A stretch of 9,337 bases of DNA from NCBI GenBank assembly GCA_017425765.1, contig JAFOXE010000014.1, positions 1 through 9,337 of the forward strand. Direction: 5' to 3'. The notes beneath the pieces are model-generated. The model ran no database searches, had not been told where the DNA came from, and saw only the letters and a program-made list of their open reading frames with translations. This DNA comes from Paraprevotella sp. Lineage in GTDB: Bacteria; Bacteroidota; Bacteroidia; Bacteroidales; Bacteroidaceae. Made by a program: the position numbers and the translations under genes. Every line of letters begins with the position of its first letter. The stretch's first letter is position 1. This document shows, in pieces, positions 1 through 6,532 of the stretch.

Positions 1-1919
1 ATACCTTCCACCTGACCACGACGCTTGTTAAGGTCACCGATCACGTCACCCATACTTTCTTCAGGAGTAACAACCTCCAACTTCATGATGGGTTCCATGA
101 GTACAGGCTTAGCCTTTGCACAACATGCCTTGTATGCCATTTGAGCAGCAAGTTCGAATGACAACTGGTCAGAGTCTACGGGGTGGAAGCTACCATCTAC
201 GAGTTCAACCTTAAGACTATCCATGGGGAAACCACCGAGGACACCATTCTTCATGGCAGCCTCAAAGCCCTTCTGTACGCTGGGAATAAATTCCTTGGGG
301 ATATTACCACCGGTTACGCTATTGATGAACTGAAGACCACCTTGAGTAAAGTCAGGATCTACAGGACCAACATTAACAATGATATCAGCGAACTTACCGC
401 GACCACCAGACTGCTTCTTATAAACCTCACGATGGTTAACGGTTGCTGTGATTGCTTCCTTATAGTTTACCTGAGGCTTACCCTGATTACATTCAACCTT
501 AAACTCACGCTTCAAACGGTCGATAATAATATCCAAGTGAAGCTCACCCATACCAGAAATAACCGTCTGACCACTTTGCTCGTCAGTACGAACAGTAAAG
601 GTTGGATCTTCTTCAGCTAACTTAGCCAAACCATTAGAAAGCTTATCCAAATCCTTTTGAGTCTTAGGTTCTACTGCGATACCGATAACAGGATCTGGGA
701 AGTCCATAGATTCTAATACGATTGGTGCATCTTCTTCGCAAAGAGTATCACCAGTACGAATATCCTTAAAACCTACACCTGCACCGATATCACCTGCGCT
801 AATCACTTCTACAGGATTTTGGTGGTTTGAGTGCATTTGGAACAAACGAGAAACACGCTCCTTCTTACCAGAACGAGAGTTGTATACATATGAACCTGCC
901 TCTACCTTACCTGAATATACACGAATAAAAGTAAGACGACCTACATATGGGTCAGTAGCAATCTTAAACGCCAAAGCTGAAGTCTTAGCATCTTCAGAAG
1001 CAGCACGTTCCTCTTCCTCACCTGTTTCAGGGTTAGTACCTACAACATTTGGAGTATCCAATGGCGAAGGCAAGAAAGCACAAACATAATCCAACAATGT
1101 TTGTACACCCTTATTCTTGAATGAAGAACCACACAACATTGGAGTTACTTCCATTGATACAGTAGCAGCACGAAGAGCACGCAAAATTTCTTCTTCTGTG
1201 ATAGTAGAAGGATCTTCGAAGAACTTCTCCATCAAAGCATCATCAAATTCTGCTACCTTCTCCAACATCTTACCTCTCCACTCTTCAGCTTCGCCAAGCA
1301 AGTCTGCTGGAATGTCTTCTACATCATAGTCAGCGCCCATACTTTCATCATTCCAGATGATAGCCTTCATCTTGATAAGGTCAATAACGCCCTTGAAAGT
1401 TTCTTCAGCGCCGATAGGAATTACAATAGGACAAGCATTAGCACCCAAAACATCCTTCATCTGACGTACTACTTCATAGAAGTCAGCACCAGAACGGTCC
1501 ATCTTGTTTACATAACCGATACGAGGCACAGTGTACTTATCTGCTTGACGCCATACAGTTTCAGACTGAGGCTCAACACCACCTACGGCACAATATGTTG
1601 CCACAGCACCGTCAAGAACACGCAAAGAACGCTCTACCTCAGCGGTAAAGTCAACGTGTCCCGGAGTGTCAATCAAGTTGATCTTGAATGTTTTGTTATC
1701 CCACTTCCAGCTAGTTGTTGTAGCTGCAGAAGTGATAGTGATACCACGCTCTTGCTCCTGGGCCATCCAGTCCATAGTAGCAGAACCATCGTGAGTTTCA
1801 CCAATTTTATGAGTCAAACCCGTATAGAACAAAATACGTTCTGATGTTGTGGTTTTACCGGCGTCAATGTGAGCCATGATACCGATATTACGGGTCAAAT
1901 GCAAATCGTGTTTAGCCAT
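1..1919 (-). CDS. fusA: Elongation factor G (EF-G), 3' end cut off by the window
   Basis: EF-G is the cytoplasmic GTPase that drives ribosomal translocation and, with RRF, ribosome recycling. Reading starts at the ATG at 1919 (protein [19 protein letters not shown]...) and continues for 639 codons to the window edge. The usual length is about 700, so roughly 65 residues of domain V are missing. All GTPase motifs are present: P-loop AHIDAGKTT (residues 16-24), switch I RGIT (58-61), DTPG (84-87) and NKMD (138-141), plus a later GSSF that fits G5. The visible end, [15 protein letters not shown], is typical of early domain V. It is the third gene after rpsL and rpsG, starting 23 bases after rpsG stops, with AAGGA upstream as a plausible ribosome binding site. 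Place and intact motifs identify the canonical EF-G rather than the divergent EF-G2 paralogue also found in Bacteroidetes. Confidence 0.97.
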   Translation of the reverse strand, partial: MAKHDLHLTRNIGIMAHIDAGKTTTSERILFYTGLTHKIGETHDGSATMDWMAQEQERGITITSAATTTSWKWDNKTFKINLIDTPGHVDFTAEVERSLRVLDGAVATYCAVGGVEPQSETVWRQADKYTVPRIGYVNKMDRSGADFYEVVRQMKDVLGANACPIVIPIGAEETFKGVIDLIKMKAIIWNDESMGADYDVEDIPADLLGEAEEWRGKMLEKVAEFDDALMEKFFEDPSTITEEEILRALRAATVSMEVTPMLCGSSFKNKGVQTLLDYVCAFLPSPLDTPNVVGTNPETGEEEERAASEDAKTSALAFKIATDPYVGRLTFIRVYSGKVEAGSYVYNSRSGKKERVSRLFQMHSNHQNPVEVISAGDIGAGVGFKDIRTGDTLCEEDAPIVLESMDFPDPVIGIAVEPKTQKDLDKLSNGLAKLAEEDPTFTVRTDEQSGQTVISGMGELHLDIIIDRLKREFKVECNQGKPQVNYKEAITATVNHREVYKKQSGGRGKFADIIVNVGPVDPDFTQGGLQFINSVTGGNIPKEFIPSVQKGFEAAMKNGVLGGFPMDSLKVELVDGSFHPVDSDQLSFELAAQMAYKACCAKAKPVLMEPIMKLEVVTPEESMGDVIGDLNKRRGQVEG

Positions 1920-1942
1920 TGTTTAATCCTTATTAATTAGAA

Positions 1943-2419
1943 TTAGAATCTAAAGTGAGCGAATGCGCGGTTAGCTTCAGCCATGCGGTGCATATCCTCC
2001 TTACGCTTAAAGGCACCACCTTGCTCATTGAATGCATCCATAATCTCAGCTGCCAACTTGTCGGCCATAGTCTTACCGCCACGCTTGCGAGCATAAAGAA
2101 TCATATTCTTCATAGAGATAGACTCCTTGCGGTCAGGACGAATTTCAGTAGGAACTTGGAATGTAGCACCACCGATACGACGAGACTTAACCTCAACTTG
2201 TGGAGTTACGTTATTCAATGCGGTTTTCCAGATTTCAAGAGCGCTCTTCTCTTCGTTAGGCATCTTAGTCTTTACAGTTTCAAGAGCTGCATAGAAAATG
2301 CTGTAAGATACATTCTTCTTTCCGTCGAACATCAAGTGGTTAACAAACTTAGATACTTTTACGTCGTTAAACACGGGATCCGGAAGAACAAGACGTTTTT
2401 TTGGTTTTGCTTTTCTCAT
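1943..2419 (-). CDS. rpsG: 30S ribosomal protein S7
   Basis: S7 is a primary 16S rRNA binding protein that nucleates assembly of the 30S head and lies near the E site. The protein has 158 residues, the normal family length, and is complete. It starts MRKAKPKKR and shows the conserved [10 protein letters not shown] segment and the hallmark block [19 protein letters not shown], followed by the usual basic C-terminal region ending [12 protein letters not shown]. It is the middle gene of the str operon: 110 bases separate it from rpsL and 23 bases from fusA. In E. coli S7 represses its own operon through the rpsL-rpsG spacer. Here that spacer holds only a short hairpin, so similar control is possible but unproven. 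Confidence 0.98.
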   Translation of the reverse strand: MRKAKPKKRLVLPDPVFNDVKVSKFVNHLMFDGKKNVSYSIFYAALETVKTKMPNEEKSALEIWKTALNNVTPQVEVKSRRIGGATFQVPTEIRPDRKESISMKNMILYARKRGGKTMADKLAAEIMDAFNEQGGAFKRKEDMHRMAEANRAFAHFRF

Positions 2420-2467
2420 TTTGATTTAAAATTTTGTTTGGGCTGTACTTTTCTGTTTTTCTTCAAC

Positions 2468-2481
2468 CTTCCCACCGGAAG
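2468..2481 (-). other. Small hairpin in the rpsL-rpsG spacer
   Basis: On the transcribed (minus) strand CTTCC pairs with GGAAG across a GGTG loop, about 50 bases before the rpsG start. The stem is only 5 bp. It lies where E. coli S7 binds its own mRNA, but no sequence similarity to that site is claimed. It could be chance. Confidence 0.25.
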
Positions 2482-2529
2482 ATTTACTCAACCTTTCAAA
2501 GTTTACAACAAACCAAAACTAGTTAATAA

Positions 2530-2913
2530 TTACTTCTTAGCTGCTTTAGGACGTTTTGCACCGTACTTAGAACGGCGTTGAGTACGATTTGCTACACCGG
2601 CAGTATCCAAAGTACCGCGAACGATGTGATAACGTACACCCGGAAGGTCCTTTACACGACCACCGCGAACCAATACGATTGAGTGCTCTTGCAAGTTGTG
2701 TCCTTCACCCGGGATGTAAGAGTTCACTTCCTTAGTGTTTGTCAAACGTACACGTGCAACTTTACGCATTGCTGAGTTAGGTTTCTTAGGAGTAGTGGTA
2801 TACACACGAACGCAAACGCCACGACGTTGTGGACAGCTGTCCAATGCAGGCGACTTGCTCTTGTCAACCAATGCTACTCTACCTTTTCTTACTAATTGCT
2901 GAATAGTAGGCAT
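2530..2913 (-). CDS. rpsL: 30S ribosomal protein S12
   Basis: S12 sits at the decoding centre of the 30S subunit and shapes accuracy of codon reading. The protein is complete at 127 residues. It begins [12 protein letters not shown] and carries the universally conserved [19 protein letters not shown] block and the [16 protein letters not shown] loop. The lysines of TPKKPNS (43/44) and K88 are the residues altered in streptomycin-resistant mutants elsewhere. Here they are wild type, so no target-site streptomycin resistance is predicted. D89 in KDLPG is the position that carries beta-methylthio-aspartate in some bacteria. It is the first gene of the operon, behind a promoter at 2996-3025 and an AT-rich leader of about 75 bases without a strong Shine-Dalgarno, as is usual in this phylum. 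Confidence 0.98.
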   Translation of the reverse strand: MPTIQQLVRKGRVALVDKSKSPALDSCPQRRGVCVRVYTTTPKKPNSAMRKVARVRLTNTKEVNSYIPGEGHNLQEHSIVLVRGGRVKDLPGVRYHIVRGTLDTAGVANRTQRRSKYGAKRPKAAKK

Positions 2914-2995
2914 CTTGTTTAATTTTTAATTTATATTATATTGTATTGAATTATATCATCTTAATGAACAAGGCACACTAACCCTATTCGGGCTG

Positions 2996-3025
2996 CAAAG
3001 TTACGAAAAGTTCTCCAAATCGCAA
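2996..3025 (-). promoter_or_regulatory. Promoter of the rpsL-rpsG-fusA operon
   Basis: Read on the minus strand, TTG (3023-3025), exactly 19 bases, then TAACTTTG (2996-3003). This matches the Bacteroidetes primary-sigma consensus TTG-N19-21-TAnnTTTG. Transcription would start near 2990, leaving a leader of roughly 75 bases before rpsL. The leader shows no riboswitch-like fold that I can recognise. Confidence 0.8.
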
Positions 3026-3120
3026 TGCTTTTGTCACTTCTTATTACAAGAGCGCCCACAAAATCAAGGCTTCATCACATACATTTAACCTTATTTAACT
3101 ATAAATACTGTTATATGTAC

Positions 3121-3145
3121 AAAAAAAGGAGGCTTTTAGGCCTCC
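3121..3145 (-). terminator. Rho-independent terminator of the DUF3467 gene
   Basis: On the minus strand GGAGGC (3140-3145), loop CTAAAA, GCCTCC (3128-3133), then seven T (3121-3127). The upstream arm is made of the last codons of the DUF3467 gene, and its TAA stop (3136-3138) falls in the loop. It separates this gene from the rpsL promoter about 100 bases further on. Confidence 0.85.
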
Positions 3146-3456
3146 CCTTTGTTCGTTCTGAAGGGCGCAATAGTTCTTCCACCCTCATGTTGCAACTGAA
3201 TTGTCCCGAATGTTTGCTCGTAACGCAGCACATTATCTTGCAAGGCTATCATCAGACGTTTGGCATGTTCCGGTGCCAGAATGATGCGGGATTGCACGCC
3301 TGCTTTGGGCAAGCCCGGCAGCATCTTTACAAAATCTACGATGAACTCTGAACTGGAATGTGCTATTAACGCCATGTTCACATACACTCCCTGTGCCACC
3401 TCCGGCGTTAACTCAATTTGAAACTGATTATTCTGTAGTTTTTCTTCGTTTGCCAT
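3136..3456 (-). CDS. DUF3467 family protein
   Basis: This is a complete 106-residue soluble protein without signal peptide or membrane segment. It starts MANEEKLQNNQFQIELTPEVAQGVYVN..., and its middle holds SSSEFIVDFVKMLPG and ILAPEHAKRL, segments I recognise as typical of the DUF3467 family. The function is unknown. In other Bacteroidales I recall this gene lying between rpoC and rpsL, which suggests a link to the transcription-translation gene block. Here rpoC is not directly upstream. Instead a broken glycosidase gene lies there, so the neighbourhood seems rearranged. The gene has its own near-perfect promoter (3508-3538) and its own terminator, so it is probably transcribed alone. The chosen ATG gives the start usual for the family. 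Confidence 0.88.
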   Translation of the reverse strand: MANEEKLQNNQFQIELTPEVAQGVYVNMALIAHSSSEFIVDFVKMLPGLPKAGVQSRIILAPEHAKRLMIALQDNVLRYEQTFGTIQLQHEGGRTIAPFRTNKGEA

Positions 3457-3507
3457 AATATATATATAATAAGGTATAGGAAATCGTATTTTTTCAACTC
3501 ACAAATG

Positions 3508-3538
3508 CAAAGATAAGACATCGACACAAAAGGTCAAA
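3508..3538 (-). promoter_or_regulatory. Promoter of the DUF3467 gene
   Basis: On the minus strand TTTG (3535-3538), 19 bases, then TATCTTTG (3508-3515): a full match to the Bacteroidetes -33/-7 pattern. The predicted start of transcription is near 3502, giving a leader of about 45 bases. Its right end is only 40 bases from the stop codon of the glycosidase remnant, so it marks the intact edge of the old gene block. Confidence 0.8.
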
Positions 3539-3578
3539 GTACGAAACGCTTTTTGTGGACGAACGTAATCCGATACAT

Positions 3579-4202
3579 TCATCTCGGCACCTCAAAATAT
3601 TGATTACCCTTCCTAATCTCACACTTCACGCTATTGAGCCACAATGTAAAACTACCGTTGGAAACTACGCACACCGAATCACCTTCACACAACAACGAGG
3701 CGACAATCCGTCCAAATCGCAAATTTTCTATTCCGTGACGTGAACGACGCAACACAGTCCAAGACACGCCTTTGGCATCTTCTAGTACAGAAAAACCTAA
3801 TACATTTTCAATCAGCATGGAAATTGGCATCAACCCCGACCAGCCCACAAAGTTGGGCCTACACAATTCTGTGTGTACCGCCGTAGTGGCCGACATAAAG
3901 ATATCCGGAGCATACACCTCCCAAATAGTACCGGTGGCCTCATAAACCTTCCATACCGCACGCAATTGTTTCTCAGCAATTGCTCTCGCCAATTCGGAAT
4001 ATCCTCTGTATTCAACCCCTTTCACCGTCACATTTTCGCTACGCAAAGATGACAAAAACCAAACAACATCGCAAACTATTGCTTTGCTTTTTACAGTTAT
4101 ACATATCGCATCATGAAAAGAGCTTTTGGTGCACGCCTCGTTAACGCTCAAAACACACGGTGGTGTCGTTGCATCAAGGCGTACACCAAAATTCAACGAC
4201 AC
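3579..4202 (-). pseudogene. C-terminal remnant of an MGH1-like/trehalase-like glycosidase
   Basis: The frame reads like the last ~150 residues of (alpha/alpha)6-barrel glycosidases of the mannosylglycerate hydrolase-like/trehalase-like clan. Visible signs are GVEYRGYSELARAIAEKQ (62-79 counted from a GTG at 4202), GTIWEVYAPD (91-100, with the WE.Y glutamate that serves as a catalytic residue in related enzymes), NFVGWSGLMPISMLIE (117-132), and a C-terminal strand region, FTLWLN, ending naturally at a stop. Family-like sequence begins only near 4034. Upstream the frame stays open to 4283, but it looks non-coding (rich in Cys, Thr and Val), has no ATG and runs through a terminator hairpin. The first two thirds of the enzyme, with its other catalytic acid, are absent, and I found no trace in the other frames. 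I call it a decayed 5'-truncated gene. Expression as a short protein is possible but unlikely to give an active enzyme. Confidence 0.65.
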
Positions 4203-4239
4203 GGCGGTGTAGATACCCTCTACACCGCCGTGTGTTTTT
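4199..4239 (+). terminator. Strong terminator-like hairpin with no gene before it
   Basis: A perfect 15-bp inverted repeat (4199-4213 with 4219-4233, loop TACCC, GC-rich core CACGGCGGTGT) is followed by GTTTTTG on the plus strand. That is the form of a rho-independent terminator reading rightward. No plausible plus-strand gene ends before it, and on the minus strand no T-run follows. It is probably left over from a lost gene, or it shields the glycosidase unit from read-through. Confidence 0.6.
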
Positions 4240-4401
4240 GATAGGCCGTAAGTATACTTTCTGGAGGCACAACACGTTGCTTGTCACACACAAGGTGTAT
4301 ACGCCCCGAAACGACAAACCAAAACGTCTTTTTTACACCATAGAAAAACCCTCATACGACGCACACATCCAAAGTGCACGTACACATACATGCACATACT
4401 A
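4240..4401. other. Spacer between the scar and the glycosidase promoter
   Basis: No convincing gene lies here. The stretch is AT-rich. Its only structured element is an imperfect palindrome at 4374-4395, just before the promoter. Translations of the open frames have no recognisable domain. Confidence 0.5.
4374..4395. promoter_or_regulatory. Imperfect palindrome, possible operator
   Basis: Two 11-base halves, GTGCACGTACA and CATACATGCAC, match as an inverted repeat at 8 of 11 positions (half-site GTGCAyGTA). It ends 6 bases before the -33 element of the glycosidase promoter, a usual place for an activator or repressor site. No regulator gene is in the window, so this is a guess from position and symmetry. 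Confidence 0.3.
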
Positions 4402-4432
4402 TTGCAAAGAATAGAAAATAATTGTATTTTTG
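4402..4432 (+). promoter_or_regulatory. Promoter of the DUF2264-GH43 unit
   Basis: TTG (4402-4404), 20 bases, then TATTTTTG (4425-4432) fits the Bacteroidetes promoter consensus. Transcription should begin near 4438, about 29 bases before the ATG at 4467. The leader is A-rich with no clear Shine-Dalgarno. Confidence 0.7.
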
Positions 4433-4466
4433 ACAAAAATAAAAAATAATACTAAAACTATATATC

Positions 4467-6488
4467 ATGAAAACAAACTTACTTAAAAGCCTATTCGTGT
4501 GCCTATTCGCCATGATGTACGCCACCACATCGGCCCAAGTGGCAACTCCAGCCTACACGCTTGCCAACTCGTCTACATTCAAGCCTAGTTCTGCCGACTA
4601 CAAGCTAAGTCCATACACCGGAATGAGCCGTCAAGGTTGGATTGAGGCTGCGGAATATTTATTGGAAGGTGCATTTACCTATATCCGTAACATCGACGAT
4701 CCGATGTACTTCCCTAAACAGTTCGACAAGACCTATCCTAAGAACGAAGGGCAAGTGCCTACCGCTAAACTTGAAGGTTTCTGCCGCACTCTATTCTTAG
4801 CAGCCCCATTGTTGCGTGAAAATCCCGACCTTACGCTAAACAACATTAAGGTGGCCGACTACTATCGTCATCAACTGCTCAATCTACTGAATCCCGAAAG
4901 TCCCAGCTACATCAAGCACCGCACCGGCGGTCCAAGCCAGATTCTGGTAGAGTTTGGTGCGCTCGCCATTTCTCTATCTACCGCCAAGAATGTATTATGG
5001 GATCCACTCACACAAGAACAGAAAGACGCCCTTGCTGCCACCATGTTGAGCTACGGCAACGGACCTACCATTGGTTCAAATTGGATGTTCTTCAACGTCT
5101 TCGTCATCAGTTTCTTCAAGCAAGAGGGCTATAAGGTGAACGACGGCCGCATGAAAGAATGCCTTGAAAAACTTTTGGCCTTGTATCGTGGTGAAGGATG
5201 GTATAACGATGCCCCTGCTTACGACTACTACAGCATGTGGGCTTTCCAAATGTATGGTCCCATTTGGGCACAGACTTACGGCCATTTCTATCCTGAATAT
5301 GCAAAGCAATTCATGAAAAACCAACGCGACCTGGCCGACAACTACCCATATATGTTTAACGCCGAAGGACGAATGAACATGTGGGGGCGCAGCATCCCTT
5401 ATCGTTTTGGTGCCGTGGTTCCTTTGGCCTTGTTGGGTTATCAAAACGATCCTACCATCAATTATGGTTGGATGCGCCGCATTGCCTCCTCTACATTGTT
5501 GCAATTCGTGCAAAACCCTGACTTTCTTGAAGACAATGTGCCCACCCTGGGCTTCTACGGTCCTTTTGAACCGGCCGTTCAAATTTACAGTTGTCGTGCC
5601 AGCGTGTATTGGTGCGCCAAGGCGTTCCTTGCCCTCCTTATTCCTGCCGACAACCCGTTTTGGACTGCAAAGGAAAACGAGGGGCCATGGGGCGACACCT
5701 TCAAGAAGAACCAGGTGTATAACAAATTCCAACCGGCCACTAACTTGATGATTACCGACTACCCTAATGTAGGAGGTTCTGAAATGCGTTCATGGTGTCA
5801 CGAAACCGTAGCCAACGATTGGCAGAAATTCCGTAGTTCAGAAAATTACAACAAATTGGCATATCACACCGAATTCCCGTGGATGGCAGACGGTCCCAAC
5901 GGCGAGGTATCTATGAACTACGCCACCCTAAACGGCAAAAACCAATGGGAAGTGCTTCGATTGTACACTTTCAAGAGTTTTGAAAACGGAATCTATCGCC
6001 GTGATGCTGTGTTGGAAACCAATCGTGAAATAAAATATCAGTTGGCCGACATACCGTTAGCAAATGGCGTGCTGAGAATAGACAAAGTATCTGTACCCAC
6101 ACCTACCACCATCCGATTAGGGCACTACACCTTACCCGTAACCGATGCAACCCCTCTTTCCGAGATTTCGTCAAAGAAAGTGAAGGAGGCCACCATTCTT
6201 ACCAACAGCAACTATAGTTTGGCCACTGTCCCCCTCTATGGCTGGGATAAAACCATGGTGGTGAAACCTGAAGGAATCCACCCGGTAAGCAAGATGTGCG
6301 GACTCATCATGACGGAAAAACAAGTACAGAAAGAACACATCATGGTTACACTACATTTATGGAAGAAGGGCAAAAAGAACTTCTCGTCCAAAGAACTTTC
6401 ACCGGTAAAATCGGTACATGTTTCCGACGACTTGAAAACCGTAGAGGTAACAATGACTGATAAGAACAACTACACAGTTACATTCTAA
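4467..6488 (+). CDS. Secreted DUF2264 family protein (GH154-like, candidate glycuronidase)
   Basis: The 673-residue protein begins with a type I signal peptide (positive MKTNLLK, hydrophobic core, TTSA before Q24), so it is exported, and there is no lipobox cysteine. The mature part reads as DUF2264: LEGFCRTLFLAAPLL (102-116), GSNWMFFNVF (203-212), GWYNDAPAYDYYSMWAF (244-260) and GRSIPYRFG (307-315). These mark an (alpha/alpha)6-type catalytic half. From about residue 400 a beta-rich C-terminal half follows. CAZy family GH154, which includes beta-glucuronidase activity, covers DUF2264 proteins, so removal of a uronic acid from a plant glycan is a fair but unproven guess. I cannot assign the catalytic residues. 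It is first in a two-gene unit, 44 bases before the tandem GH43 gene. Length and ends appear normal. Confidence 0.85.
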   Translation: MKTNLLKSLFVCLFAMMYATTSAQVATPAYTLANSSTFKPSSADYKLSPYTGMSRQGWIEAAEYLLEGAFTYIRNIDDPMYFPKQFDKTYPKNEGQVPTAKLEGFCRTLFLAAPLLRENPDLTLNNIKVADYYRHQLLNLLNPESPSYIKHRTGGPSQILVEFGALAISLSTAKNVLWDPLTQEQKDALAATMLSYGNGPTIGSNWMFFNVFVISFFKQEGYKVNDGRMKECLEKLLALYRGEGWYNDAPAYDYYSMWAFQMYGPIWAQTYGHFYPEYAKQFMKNQRDLADNYPYMFNAEGRMNMWGRSIPYRFGAVVPLALLGYQNDPTINYGWMRRIASSTLLQFVQNPDFLEDNVPTLGFYGPFEPAVQIYSCRASVYWCAKAFLALLIPADNPFWTAKENEGPWGDTFKKNQVYNKFQPATNLMITDYPNVGGSEMRSWCHETVANDWQKFRSSENYNKLAYHTEFPWMADGPNGEVSMNYATLNGKNQWEVLRLYTFKSFENGIYRRDAVLETNREIKYQLADIPLANGVLRIDKVSVPTPTTIRLGHYTLPVTDATPLSEISSKKVKEATILTNSNYSLATVPLYGWDKTMVVKPEGIHPVSKMCGLIMTEKQVQKEHIMVTLHLWKKGKKNFSSKELSPVKSVHVSDDLKTVEVTMTDKNNYTVTF

Positions 6489-6532
6489 ACAAACATTGAG
6501 TACACCACATACCTCACAAAACTAAAACAACT

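Noticed and set aside
183..1844. Four plus-strand open frames across this stretch
   Set aside because: All are antisense to the unambiguous EF-G reading frame.
1955..2581. Plus-strand open frame of 208 codons
   Set aside because: It lies wholly antisense to rpsG and the rpsL end; its protein is Leu/Cys/Phe-rich with no domain. It is a shadow frame.
4147..4210. Second inverted match (TGTCGTTG near 4165-4175 with CAACGACA near 4194-4201), considered as ends of a mobile element
   Set aside because: It is short and imperfect outside 8 bases; there is no transposase, target duplication or second copy in the window.
4160..4414. Plus-strand open frame of 84 codons in the scar region
   Set aside because: It runs through the terminator hairpin and a possible operator, has low-complexity basic/Thr-rich translation and no ribosome binding site.
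5076..5732. Minus-strand open frame of 218 codons inside the DUF2264 gene
   Set aside because: The opposite strand codes a conserved family over the whole length; this frame has His/Val-rich shadow composition and no recognisable domain.
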